DNA of 64,000 bases from Aphrocallistes beatrix. Lineage: Eukaryota > Porifera > Hexactinellida > Sceptrulophora > Aphrocallistidae. The stretch is taken from contig OY725502.1 of the NCBI GenBank assembly GCA_963281255.1, forward strand, positions 2,852,001 to 2,916,000. The letters run 5' to 3'. The translations under genes and the position numbers were made by a program. Positions within the stretch are counted from its first letter, which is position 1, and each line of letters starts with the position of its first letter. The notes beneath the pieces are model-generated. The model saw only the letters and a program-made list of their open reading frames with translations, was not told where the DNA came from and ran no database searches. Shown one piece after another: positions 13,101 through 28,100 of this stretch.

Positions 13101-16100
13101 ATGATATTCGAAATCTACACCCCTAAAACCCCATATCAACCGCTGAAAGCTAGTTTCTAGCATATTTTTAAGATTTGTTTACTTTATGTATCTATTCTAA
13201 ACAAAAGTAAACAAATTAATTTTCAAATCTACTCGAAAATATGATATTCGAAATCTACACCCCTGAAACCCCCATATCAACTTTTGGAAGCTAGTCTTTA
13301 GCATTATTTTCAAAATTCATCAAATGGTGTGAAAATATGCACATATTCCTTTTAATTGCTATACACTATAATACATTTAAGATACTATTAAACATAAGTT
13401 GTAGCTTTGAAGTAGTATTAATAATGACGATCTATTGGAGTGTCGTACAATAATTTCCATTGTGATAGTGTAGTCATTAATTTTGTATAGGAAAGGTGTG
13501 AAAAATTGTTTTCCATTTTTTTTGCAGAGGTGTGAAAATTTCGCTTAGATCTTAGAACTTAATCGTAGAAATATCATTTGACACCTACATGTAAATTTTC
13601 TTATCTCTACGACTTGCCAATTCTTCAATCAATTCGAACAAACAAACAAACAAATCCTAGCATTTTAATATATAAGATATATAGTTAATTTAATAGTTAA
13701 TTTTATCATACTTGTATCTAAAGAATAAACAAGAAAATACACCCCTCTTTACAAACTTAATTAAGTACGTCTGGTATACATTTACATTATTTGATATTCA
13801 CCAGCTTCAACGTAATGAAAAAAATTGTTAAATTAGCTGTGTACTCCATTTTTTCTAAGCTAACGTCCCAATTAAGCCATTGAATAAATGTGAAAGTATC
13901 AGGTGGTATACTTAAGAATATTTTGATTGTTTTAGGAATTTCAAGATTTCCACTCACAACTTGATGTTGAGCTTAGAAGAACCACCGCTTACCATCCACA
14001 AAGTAATGGACTTGTAAAAGCGCACAATAAAATTATCAAGAAGTAAGAGTCTTATTTATCTATCTCACCCCATATTAGTCACTCTCTATTAATTTAATTA
14101 ACTTTGAATTACGACTATAATAAAATTTACAAATTGAGGAGTAATTCAGATACAGAATGGAAAGCAAAACTACAACCAGCAGTTTTGTCAGTAAACACTC
14201 AGAAAAAACGATCTACATGGTACACTCCATTCTATCTTATGTTCGGAAGAGATTATGATTCCTCCAACCTTCTCAACTTGATTACCTCATCATCAAATAA
14301 CGACGATCGTTCTAGGCAAATGAATAATGTTGTACCGATCCAGAATCCCCCAACTTGATACCATTCCAATAACCATTGACGAAGCAGATCCCTGTGAGTT
14401 ACCAAATAATGATGATGAGTGGATGCAAGAAATAGATGAAACTCGTGATACTGACAGAATGTTTGCTATCGACAACATAAAAAAATAACAGAAGATTCAA
14501 AAACGGAATTTTGACCGTAAACTAAAATGTAATAGGTGAGTAATTCTTATTTTTAGTTTTGGTTCCAATAACAGAAAGTAATGACAATGATGATAACATC
14601 ACCAGAGCATATTTTATCAAAGAGACTTTGCAATTCGTATGTCTTCCCATCTCACACTAAAATATTTTCTGTTGACGTAAATTCAATTCATCATGACTCA
14701 AAAATCTTTATTTAACTAAGTGGTTAAATTTAGGTCTGAATTCGAGGAAGGAGACCAAGTACTTGTACACAATATCAAAAAATCCAAACATCTTCCAGGA
14801 ACCAAAAATGCAAAGAAATATCTTGGACCATATTCAGTAGATAGAGTGACACCAAGCCATATTATTGCACATACAGATCTCAACAGTAAAAAAAGACAAA
14901 GATACCAATCCACCTTTCTCGAATATATCATAAACGCACTAATTCTGCAGTAAGTGAAATCTTAGTAATCTTATATATTAAAATGCTAGGATTTTTTTAA
15001 AAAATTTTTCCGAATTGATTGAAGAATTGGGAAGTCACAGAGGTGTGAAAATTGGCATGTAGGTGTCAAATGATATGACTACGATTAAGTTCTAAGATCT
15101 AAGCGAAATTTTAACATCTCTGCAAAAAAAATGGAAAACAATTTTTCGCACCTTTTCCATACAAAATAAATGACTACACTATTACAATAGAAATCATTGT
15201 ACAAGTACGACACTACAATAAATAGATCGTCATTGTTATTAATACTTCAAAGCCACAACTTATGTTTGATATCTTAAATGTATATAGTGTATGGCTATAA
15301 AAAAGATTATCAGCATATTTTCACACCTTTATATACATATTTTCACACCTTTGATGAATTTTGAAAATAATGCTAGAGACTAGCTTCCAACGGGTGACTT
15401 GGGGTTTTCAGGGGTGTATATTTCGAATATCATATTTTCAGATGTATATGATAAATTATTTGCTTACTTTTGTTTACATTAGATACATAAAGTAAACAAA
15501 TGTCAAAAATATGCTAGAAACTAGCTTTCAACAGTTGACATGGGGTTTTTAGGGGTGTAGATTTCGAATATCATATTTTCAGACCGATATGATAAATTTT
15601 TTGTTTACTTTTGTTTACAATAGATACATAAAGTAAACAAATTACAAAAATAGGCTAGAGACTAGATTCCAACGGTTGACATGGGGTTTTTAGTGGTGTA
15701 TATTTCGAATATCATATTTTCAGATCGATATGATAAATTATTTGTTTACTTTTGTTTACAATAGATACATAAAGTAAACAAATTACAAAAATAGGCTAGA
15801 AACTAGCTTCCAACGGTTGGCATGGGGTTTTTAGTGGTGTAGATTTCGAATATCATATTTTCAGATCGAAACGATAAATTAATCGTTACAATATTCATAT
15901 AAAGTAAAAAATTCCCAAAATAGGTTAGATTGAGCAACTGCAGGCGCCCGCAGGGAGACTCTGCGGACACTGCGTGTCCGCAAGTCGCGGAGTGCAAGCA
16001 AGCGAAGCGCGCTTGTTTTAATTAAAATGCTATCAATTCCTATAAATTTGATAATTTCATTTTAGGATACGGAGACTTCAGTAAACAAAGCAATACTCGA

Positions 16101-19100
16101 GCCATCCATCAATTCTATTCGTGAGTAATATTAGTATCGATAAGTTGTTTACTTTGTCTGAATTTAAATTGGCTACTTAAATTATATTCTTAGAATCCTA
16201 TGACGATATGGATACCTTAACTTTGGGAGCGACAGAAGAGACATTTGACAGCCAAGAACACCTATTATCTGAGACAGAAAAAGAAATACTAGACAACAAA
16301 TTTAACGCCATCAAACCTCAAGTATTATCATCACTTCTCAACAACACCTACTTATCAGATCTTCACGAAATCCTTGCCATTAAAGTTCAATCACTAGCAT
16401 CACTCACTACACTATATGATCACCACCCAACAACTACCATCAATTACATAACTAAGGAATACATTGGCATCACTGTCACTCGATGGTATAATGAATATCG
16501 TAATTCCCACCCCTGCGAAAGTCAACTCGAGAAAAGAAGGGATTACGATTACCCTCTCGCAGTTCTATTCCTTGTAGTGATTGAGTTGATCTTCCCGAAA
16601 GAATCATAAATTATTACCAATACAACAACATTCTGCAACTTAACACCTGCCCAGTCGACAACATAATTGCATTTCTAAGTTAAATCAGGACAAAATCATT
16701 AATTCACTGAAAATAATCGGAACAACACCATCAACCTGCAAATTCCATCAAATCTATTCTCTTGTCGCCAGTAAGAAATTTGATGAACTGCGAGAGTACA
16801 TTACTTCACATATTAGACTAAAAATTATCTACCAGTCGCTGGTTAAATGTTATGACTTTTTCGGATCAGAGGGTAATATCATTCAATTTCTACGTACCTT
16901 GGACCTATGCAATGATCGCTACATCTCCACATTTAAATGCCATCAATGCCAAGGTATCATAGCCTTCCAGAGATACGCTCCTAGTCTCAAACCTCTGAAT
17001 TTGCATACGCCTAAATCGATAAATAGCATTATAATTGATGGTAAATTGGATATACTTCTGGATTTTTACACTCCTAAACACTTTCTGGATTAAAGTCATG
17101 CGCCTAAAGGAGCGTCTCGCGATCCTAGATAATTCCTTGATCAATGCTCAAACACCTTCAACACCACCTGTATGCTAGGTACCATAGGGAGCGTCATCAC
17201 CAACTTAGAGTCTTCAGTTAGTCGCAAACTCCTCCCAAGTAAATGCAAATCCTGTGAGTCAACTAATTCCATCTTCGAAAGACAATCTGGTCAACTCAAA
17301 TCAATTCCTACTCTACTTACAATTGAAATCGGACATCTCCCTAACATCGACAAGCAACTTGCAATATCATATATTTTAAGGATGATAAGCCTGTGAGGAC
17401 TAGTAAGAACGAATTGATATTTTATAATTTAACTGTTATTGGGACCTCAATTATTCCCTCACATATTCTATAAATAGTACCTTTGAACTACTAACAATGG
17501 TCAACCAAAAAATTCACAGCAGCAAAGTTTTTAAAATCTTTTCGAACAAGCGACCAGTAAATGACCCCGTGTCAATACTGATTCTTGCTTCGTCAATGGT
17601 TTGGTAGAAGATTGACAAACTAATAACTATCACTTGTATCAAGTCCCGCGGATATCAGTTGGTCCAAGACTGATAATCCTCAGTAAACCCATCTCTCCAA
17701 ATATCCGGAAAGAAATTGAAGAAAATTCAATGGCAAAATGTACTATGAGCGATACATGTATGGGTTGAATACAGTAAGTCGAAAGACTTACTGTCATCAA
17801 TAAAAAATTCAGGAAAACTATTGAATTTATATTAAAATATGATAATGTAGTTAATTATATTATTGTACACCCACAAAAAATGAGTGCACTTGCACGGAGC
17901 CATCCAAAACCAAACACATCGAAACAATATCCAAAATGATCTGAACAGATATATCTGACGAGAATAAAAAATTTCATGGCCGCTTTTGTTTGGAGGTGGA
18001 AGAAACAAAAGATTTAGAAAAGTAGAGCATACCGCAATAGTGGTCAGATGTTCCGGTGACACAGATCTAACGGAAGAGCTATTAAACGTCGTCCCTGCCT
18101 CTTGTAGCATAATTATTAACCCTGGAACAATTTAACTTCAAAAGTATAAATAGGGATGATCCCACTTTCATTTTCACTTTCAGTTTCAATTAACTTTCAT
18201 TTTCACTTTCAATATGCCGTGACGTGCTGGGGGTTAACAGGCGGTGGGTTGATCGATGTAGTTGTTCATACATTTCAAATATAATGACATTGACTCGAAA
18301 TGCATTGGACAAACATACGATGGAGTATATCGAGTTTTGTGGAAAATTCAAAAACAGGCCGCGCATGTATATTACAACCCCTGTTTCAATCACAAATTAA
18401 ACCTTGCCCTTGTGGATGCTGCAAGGTCTGTGGGTATAGACACGCTCGAAATAAAGGCATCAATCTACAGCTTCTTTTCAGGTTCGGCAGCACATGAAGA
18501 GTTTTGGTCTGGTGTCGAAACAAATTCCCCCCAAACTATGTCCTACTTTAAGGAGTTTTGGCGACTTAAAAAGATCCATTTCACTTCATGCACGGACTGT
18601 GCATTATTGGCGTGTCTCTGAGTGTGAGTTCAACAGGGTGTGAGAGAGCGTTTTGCTGTGTCAAGAAGTTGAAAAACTACATGCAGACTAGGATGTCGCA
18701 TGAAAGACTGGGTTCTCTAACTGTTTTGGTGGTGTGTGCGGAGAGCACGAAGAAGTGCAATCTTTTAAAAGTAGCAAATACTTGTATATTTGTAGTGTGC
18801 ACAAGAAATATTCAGTTGCATTACTTGTTTATTCAAACATTAACATATATGAAATAAACTCTCTAGAAATGATTGTATTTTGTGATGACAGGTTACAGAG
18901 GTGAATGGGATGCGCCACAACATGAGATCCTGTGACGCAAATGCGTGCCACCTCACATCTAAACCTCGCGGTGCCGCTGATTGGAAGTGTAACGGGAACG
19001 CTTTAAATAAAGTGTGTTGGGTTATATAATTAGAGCATAATTTATGTCGTGAACTTAAATACTAAATATCCGCCTATCCAAAGTCTACACAAAACTAGAT

Positions 19101-22100
19101 CTATCACAAATGGTTTCTTAATAATATAATAAAGTACTTGCGTACTGAGGCGAAGTACCGAAGGAATATGAATCTGCGCTAATAAATACCGGAAGTGATG
19201 GGATTTATTCAGGGTTCTCCCAAGCCCATTATGGCGTATCGACCGATACGGCTTTGAGGAGAGATCGAAAGGCATAACGTGCATTCAATTTCAATAAACA
19301 ATTCAGGCAGTACACAATTCATATCAATTATTGTTAATGTGGTTTAGTAACAAAAATTGAAAGGTTCATAAAGTGTTCCTTAATCGAAAATTTTCTGGTT
19401 CGATTAACCAGAATTTCATAAGGCGTGTGACAAATAAGAAGAGATCCCAATTAACCGGGTTTTCTCGAACCCATTAGGGCGTATTGGATTAGATACGCTT
19501 TCCTTTTTAAGGCGTATCTGCTGATATGCCTTTGGGAAGATAATATCCTTTTTCAATACATAAATCTATATAGTAGGATGCAGTAGTAGTAGTAGTACGT
19601 ATCCAGGGGAGGCACAGGGGATCCATCTGTCAGGATTTAATGCACGAAATCTGAAGAAATTATATATGTTTTTGTAATTTTCTCGAAAAGTATATACTAA
19701 CTTCGATGAATGTGGTACGGTACTAGCCGTGTCAGTCACACTGATATGGTACCTCAGCATACATACATGCTGTAATTTTTCGAGTCTAAGACCTGAAACT
19801 GTGTCTAGCATGGTGAGTTTTTTTTGAGAAAAAATGTGTCTTGGCACAAAGCAAAAAAACAAAAATCAGGGTCCACTGCTTTTCAATTAACTTTCTAGAG
19901 TCTTCAAATTCTAGGACATATAGCTCTCACATTTTCTTCGAATAATCTAAATTTGTAGAAATATAGGATGTTCAGATCAGTACATGAGAGCCATTTGGAT
20001 CAGATTTTTAGTGATGTGAAAAGTGCCATTTTGGGGGATTTTGCAAAATGTACCTAATTTTAACTCGTGAAATAATAACTTAATCTCGTTTCTAATAATG
20101 AATTCAATGGATTTATGAAATATCCATGGTGAATGAAAGATATCTGGTGCTAAATCGTCATGGAAAATCGATTATAGAGACATTTTTTACAGCAGTGGCC
20201 CAGATTCTCGATTTTCGCTGCCTGCCAGGACACATATTTTATCCACAAAACTCAACACAAAACACAGTTTTAGATCTTATAAAACACAGTTTTAGATCTT
20301 ATAAAACACAGTTTTAGATCTTAGACTCTAAAAATCTTTTAAAATCATTGAGAATATTCGAATTACAATCTCTAAAGACCATAATAACAAAGATTGTTTG
20401 AGATAAGATATTTTATACCATGAAATGAAACTTGGGACAGAACTTGGAGCCGCCTTGTATATGCAGATACTGAACCAATAAATGGGTGACAAAATCAGGA
20501 AAATTCCAAGAACATATTTTTTAGAACTCAAACATAGCTTACTTAATACACGGCCGTGTATATCATCGAATTGGGAATTCTAATTTTTCGAGCATAATCA
20601 TCTTCTAACAGTTTGCATGTGAGAAAAGGGTTGAATAAGATAGCAGGAATATAAGGGATGAAATGGATAACAGGTGTATATATAATCACATTTCTCACAT
20701 AATAACACATCCATAAACCATTAATTATAAGCTACCGTTAAGGAGAGAGTGAATCTATTACCCCAACAATTGATGCATGTACATAGAATTTAGGATTTCT
20801 TTATCCACTCAGACACGTATATTAGATTTGTTATACATTAATATGTCTAAATCAGTTGTTTCCAGGGGGGTGGAATGGCTTGTCAGTTTGTTTTTTACAT
20901 TATACGTGCATATCTGAACTGTAAAATTGTTGATCGTATTACATATTTTTCTTAACTAACATACTATATGTATATCGAAACATTTTTCATCGAAACATAT
21001 TTTGTATCAACACTAGCACTTAGTGAGGTTTCTGCTATTATTGATTTTATATAAGTATATCATTGAAAGTTTTAATACTAGCCATTTTTTAATTTGATAT
21101 CAGGGTATTATACAGCTCGCAGTAGAAACGCTCCTAATCACAACCGCGAAATTTCCATACGCTTAAATCGATAAATAAGGTATAGTACAAGACAATATTC
21201 CAAAAATTTGCGCTCCTAAATGTTTGTGCTTAAAATCATACGCCTAATGGAGCGTCTCCACGCTCCTAAATAATTCCTTGTTTGATATCAACAAGGTTAT
21301 GGCCTGTATTATTATCGAACCCATTGACAGGATTATATATCGTAACACAGCCCCGGATAATTTAATAAAATTTGCTTACTTTTAGTGTGGGAACAAATGT
21401 ATTGACTAGCACGAAATATTGCAAATAAATACTGTTAAGTGTACATATTGTTTGAGAATAAATTTTTAAGATTGGGTAATACATTCTCGTTCTGGTTTAA
21501 GAGTTAAGACCAGGAGATCTGATAAGAATTATACATCCAAACATAATTAAAAACCTTTTGCTTTGCTTTTCATCCTAGAGCTAAGGTGTAAAAGTTATAT
21601 ACGTAAAATAACAGATGTAAGCTATTTAGTTTCTAAATATATCAGTTTTTCTCAAGTTAGACCATTAGAAAATAATCAAAACAAAAAATTGGTGTAGATA
21701 AAAATTTCTAAAAAGCCAAAAAGCTAGGTTGCGTCAGGGATAATTTTGACAGTGACGCTGTCAATATCATCACTGATTCAGACTTTGTAGACCCGAACAA
21801 GATATTTTACGTAAAAAATTGCCTCGCGTCCTCCCGCCAAATAAAAACTAGCAAAAATTAGTTGTAGTAAATATAATATTTTGGTTTCTAATAATATTTT
21901 TTATTAAATTGATCCTCAGTTGGATCAACAAGACCTTAGAGATTGCAAGCCATGTGTTGTGAAAAACATAGTGAGTGATGGGAATTGTTACTTTCGAGCT
22001 TTCCTTTTACTGGAGTCAGGAAAATCATTTTAATCTAGCCACAATTAGTTAATAACATATTAGGTAGCTTGAAAAATAGTTGTGACGCTTTTTAAGGACT

Positions 22101-25100
22101 AATTATGTACATCACCAAAGTAATTACATAAATGTAATGGATTGGGTAAACAAGATAGGATGGATAAGAATGGGGAAATGGGCAACGGATTTGGAAGTAT
22201 TTGCAACAGCATTACTTTTTGAAAGCGATATATGGATATATGTAGGATCTGAAGGTATTAGGTAATTCAATAAGTCTTGCGTTTTAGGTTGTATTTCAAT
22301 TACTATCGCTGTAAAGTTCTCAACCTTCATATATAATTAACCATATATCATATCTTTAAATGTTCTAAATTATACAGACTGATTGGATGGATTCTCAGTT
22401 TGCTTTAGCTTTTCACATCATATCTATTTCAGCATAATTGTAATAAATGGCTTCCAAGGATGACAATTTCAATTAAAAATGGAGAGCATACTTTCGAATT
22501 CCAAACAAAACTCAATATCCAGCCCGTACTCATTCACAACGAGTTACGGGAGATACTAGGCATGGATTGTCTTTCCAGGTCCACCATTGAACGATGGGTT
22601 GCACGATTTAGGTCTGGTTGGACTTTATGGAAAGTGGTAAAATAAAATGAATTTCCAGATTCTCCCTCGATATTTAGATTATACTTACAAAATACTGGCT
22701 GCCATTATGAACCTGTTTTGTATATTAATTTATTCAAATCTTCAATAAAGATCATTAAATAAGGCTCAACTTCTATTAATGAACTTATAGTATTTTGTAT
22801 CCATGCTGTTTTTGTTTATTTTTTGTATTCGTTAAGTTTTTTTTCTTTTTATCTCTTCATATCATTTTGTATACTGTTCTTTATCAAATCAACAGCTGTA
22901 TTTGAATTCACTAAACTCATTCTCTTTTGTTTCCATTACTTGAAGTGTAGAGTGCAATAAACACACATTTCTAAAGAAGTGCCTTAATTGCCCTAACACC
23001 CATGGCCCCATTACTAACACTCCTCAACTACACCCCCACCCCCCACGGCGAGAGGTAAATTACGAAACATTCAATTGCTCGCATTGCCCATGCATCATCT
23101 GCCGCCAATAAGAGACACTAATCCAAGCAAAGCTGCAAGTACCGATCATACCATACAACTGGTATCGCTCTTGCTACATACTACATACACATCAATAAAA
23201 GAACACCAAAAAAGCAAACACCTATACATAGGTACCACTAACCTTCAACGTGCAATGCTAACGGGCAGAATTACAGCAGGCATCCGGGGCATTTGATCCC
23301 GAGTTTGATTCTGCGGCCCTGAATTTCATTAAACCACCAAAGCCAAAATCATTGGAAGGGCTCTGGATGTTTTTTCTTTGGCCCCTCTTCGCCCCGGTTT
23401 GGAAAATTTATGTGACCAGCCCCTGAATGTAATTGCCCATGCCTGCTAATCTCGGTTGGACCAGCAATAGCATACTCAATTAGGTTTTAATTAAATTTGC
23501 AGAAATTTGAGGGGTCACATTATCATATTCGAGCTGAATATTTTTCTTGACAACGCAGGAATTTGCAACATTCCAATCTCAAACCTCCTAGTAACCCCAT
23601 CTAGTGACCCCTTGTTTGCTCCCCTATATTCAATGAGTTCAAATAAACATAAATCAACACTTCACATGATCATTTATTAGGATTTCCTGAATGTGGAATT
23701 GTTCGAATTATTCAAGCGCCCCCAAAAATTTAAACTTGCATTAAAAAAATTGCACAAACATGGCAAAGTGGCATGGGCTTAATTTTGGCCAAAGAGACCC
23801 CCAATCACTCAAAACCACCAAAAAGTTCATACTTCTCAAATTTCTCGGTTGACCCCCCGTTGTCCAGGACTATGAGGAGTCTTATAATTCGAAAGCTATA
23901 TTGTAATGACACTTTTCCCCCAGAATTTCCACCTGTTTCATGGGAATTTCTTCGATTAAGATAAACGGACACTAATATGTAAGGAGCAGAAGTTGAGGTA
24001 TTTTTAGGAGTGGAGTATGATTCGAAAAAGAGTGAAAATGAGGGCTTTTGATCTATAAATAAGCAAAGAGCGAAAGGAAGATTTCAGGCTACGAAAGTTC
24101 CGTTACCCGTTGTCTGGCAACGAATGTTCAGGGACGAAATGTCCTCAATTCTGTTTCGACGCCCAGTGTTATGTCGCTAGATATTTCGTCGCTAATATCT
24201 CTTCGAATGAAATTATTCATTACAAACTGTTGGGAAACCTGAATTTGTTCTAAAACTGATAGAATGAAAGGGAGAGTGAAAGTAAACATTCGGAGAGTAG
24301 CATGTATGTCTAAGAGCAAAGAGAAAATAAGCACTTTCGGTTTAAATTGCACGTAAAACTGGTATTTCTATTTTGTGAGGGGGTGATTCTTCTCTTCTCT
24401 CATGTAGTTGATAATAATTAAATCTCAACTCCCATTTTAAATAAATTAGTTGTGTGAAAAAGTGAACTAATGTACGCATCTGTAATTGAAAAAATTGTAT
24501 GCAACTGTGATGAACACAAATGAGATGTACGCAAATGAGATGTACACAAATATGCTAGACCCGTAGAATTTTGGTCTTCATAAATCCTCAATCAACTGAA
24601 TTCATCATGATGTTATCCTTGAATTTCATGTGCACACAATTTATACTTTTTGCTTGGTAAATGTTTTTCGTTAAATCTATGTGATTGAGATTTTCATATT
24701 TCCCATCAATAAAATGATGAAGTGGAACAATTCGTGTATTTAACCTCGAACAAATACTATATTTTCGAAGCTAAGTATTGATCTATTCATTTCTAAGTTA
24801 AATAATATCAATTTAGGTCATATGTTGCAGTTTTTCACAGCAAAACCCACCATATCTGGTAGCAAGAAGTGGTACAAAGTGGCACTATTAGGTAAATTTC
24901 ATCCTTAACAACGAACAAATTGATATTTCTAAACTGAGTTTTTAATTCCGATATAGAATAAGGATTTGGAATCTAAAATGTGATGTGTGTCCTTATTTAA
25001 TTCAATTTCCTAACTTAATGAAATCCACTTTATAAAAAACGGTATTTATGACTGTAAATTTTGAGAATTTCAAATACTTTCGTCTTGCTAGGATCAAGCT

Positions 25101-28100
25101 GGAACACAATATAATAACATCTGAATGGCTATTTTGGAAAATAAAAATGTAGATAATACGGATATTATATTAACAAAAATAATATCTACCGATTGTTAGT
25201 GTGCTACCGAGGCTATTATAATATTAGAACTATAATACAATTTACTAAAGAGAATGAACACTTCCATCGAGGCGCTTGTGAGGGGAGCTTTTAGCTAATG
25301 ATTATTTGTATAATATATTTTTCGATAAAACGTAGATATTATAGCTGTGTCATAGTCAAATATTCATTATATAAGTAACTCCAATCGAAATATAAAATGA
25401 TTTATAAGTAAGTTATATTCAGGGACCAGAAGTTTTTGAAAAAAAGTACTTTCCAAAGAGATTTTAAGAGAACTTGTGATTCATCTAAATGTTTAAATAT
25501 TCGTAAGAATATACGTAACCACACTAGAAGTAAGAATATAAAAATGCAAGAAAATAATGAATTACCGTGCAAAAACAGATTCTCCAATAAGTGTAACAGG
25601 AACTCCACAATCTAGGGCAGAAATAGCAGTCCATTTACCTGTACCTTTCTGTCCTGCAGTATCCCTAATCTTCTCAACTAGAAAACTGCCATCAGTATCC
25701 TTGAATTTAAGGATATTAGCTGTTATCTCAATCAGAAATGAATCTAGTTCACCTTTATTCCATTCGCTCATCACCTAAAATTGATAATATGCACATTATG
25801 CCAAATTCAAATAAGATAATTAGTTCAACTAGAACAGATGCCCACTATTAAAAAATAGCTAAATGAAATTCTAGTTATAAGAGCTAAATTCTGAGATCCA
25901 AAGTTAAACAGAGTACATTCTTGTTTATACTTACTATTAAAACTCGATTAATGTTTATATAGTATATACAGTACCCGGACAAAAGTATTCGACCACCATA
26001 GAAACCGCCATACAAATAGTATTAAAATAGGTCTATTCATAAAGGGATATGTTCTCAAACTGCATTGAATATTCTATTTTTTATTTCAAATTCGTAAACT
26101 ACACATCCTAATTACTCATAATTGATAGCTCAGCTTAATTACTAACTTAGTTATAAAATATCAACATTTGATACTTGATACTACTTGTCCCAAGTTACAG
26201 CCATTATATATGATGGCGTTTAGTGACACAAAGTGGCATAGGTTGATAATTTTCCACATAAGAATAAGTAATTGAGTTGAAACTCTCAATTATGAATAAT
26301 TAGAATGTGCAGATTATGAATTTGAACTAAAAATAGAGTATTTTCTATTGTTTAAGGACATATTCCTTTTTTAAAAGATCTAATTTAATACTATTTGTAT
26401 GGAAGTTTTCGTGGTGGTCGAATACATTTGTCCGGGTAGTGTATATACACTGCCGGAACAAAAGTATTCGTACACCCCATAATTCCCCATACAAATAGTT
26501 ATACTACTGATTTATTTAGCGAGTCAAGGTATTTAATTGGTAAGAGATACGCTTAATTTAACTTCAAATTCGAATTCTCCATTTTCGAATTACTCACTTT
26601 TTAATCTTTCAACTTGTTTACACTCCCACAAGGTTAAAAACTTTCAAACTGTGCCACCTCATACCACTAATGCCATCATATACAATGGTGATCACTCGCG
26701 ACATGTGGCATAGGAAAGCAAATGCTGAAAATAATTAATCTTGAAGAAGAGTAATTAAGTTGAAAGATTAAAAAGTGAGTAATTTGAATATGGAGAATTC
26801 GAATTTGAAGTTAAATTAAGCACCAATTAAATACCTTGACTTGCTAAATAAATTAGTATTATAACTATTTGTATGGGGAATTATAGGGTGTACGAATACT
26901 TTTGTTCAGGCAGTGTATATATAAGCGCGCTTCGCTTGCTTGCGATGCGCGGCTGGCAGACACTTTGTGTCCGCCGGAGGCGCCCTTTGGCCGCCTGTGG
27001 TCACCATTGATTAATTATAAGGAAATGACATCTCTAAATACGTCTGTCCTACTGTTATAATCGATATCGCACGAAAAATCACCAAATTTATGAATTTTTA
27101 AAATTTTGATGAGTAATGATGACGCCATAACAAAGTGATGAGTCTTCATTTTTGATGATAGTAGTTGTATCATATGTGAGGTATGTTAGTATACAGATTA
27201 TATTATAATTTCAGCCTTCTATCTCCTATAATGGCTGAGTTATGCTCGAATAACTGCATTGCTTAACTTTTTAAAATGTGACAATGACGTCATAATTCCA
27301 TGATGAGTCGACATTTTGCTCTGAGCTCAGAACTTAGTGGAGCCATAGCCAAAAGACTCCCAAATGCCAAAAATCAGCTTTATGTGCCTGGCAGTTTCTT
27401 CAATCAATTCGTTACATATATATATATATTTATATATATATATATATATATACGTATATACTCTAATCAGACAAAAGTATTTGAAATCCTTAATATTTTC
27501 CATCATAACTAGTTATACAGTGGGTCTTTTCATGGATGTAGAGGAAAAACACCTTAATGAGAGATTTTTTGATTAAAATATTGGAGATGAAATTGTGAAG
27601 TTCTTATAAGCGGTACTTCGGTACTTACTTTTCAAAAAGTTTCAATATTTCGGTACATCTTATCCAAGTTATACTGTATATTTCAAAGTAGTACAAAGTT
27701 CATATATCCAATTTGTTTGAATATGCAGCAAAAATTTTGAAAAATCGATTGTTACCATTAACAAGATAAAAAATTCACAAAAGAGACGAATTTTAGATAC
27801 TTAGCAATTTATTAATTTAAAAATAAGACTTAAAAAATAGATTCTATAAATATGCTTGGAGATTAAAGCAGTATTTGAACAATTATGTACTTACAGCACT
27901 CATTTCATCGTGTCCCATCTTAAGTCCCTCTTTCATGAGTTGATATGCTTCGCATAATACCTGCATGTCTCCATATTCGATACCATTATGGACCATTTTA
28001 ACATAATGACCAGCACCACCATTTCCAACCCAATCACAACAAGGATCTCCATTAGATTTCCCTCCCGCTTTAGCACAAATAGATTGAAAAATTGGTTTAA

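Larger units (their letters stand above)
11685..25565 (-). other. PGD: PGD intron 4
   Basis: A 13.9-kb intron between exons 4 and 5 that contains the assembly gap, the integrase/Helitron cluster, hAT, OTU-like and mariner fragments. 22650-25400 is mostly featureless apart from a dispersed repeat (23930-24150). Confidence 0.9.

Noticed and set aside
12740..15925. Possible LTRs flanking the integrase
   Set aside because: The flanking repeats are inverted, tandem inside, and bounded by Helitron-type tips with A/T flanks, so they are not LTRs.
16899..17093. Open frame [18 protein letters not shown] similar to the tail of the mariner frame at 6587
   Set aside because: Both segments are read-through into the same hAT MITE; this is not shared protein ancestry.
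27300..27576. Conserved small open frames repeated at 32569, 34911, 42851, 51235, 51727, 52172
   Set aside because: All are read from the same non-coding Helitron interior in different copies; stops and frames vary between copies.
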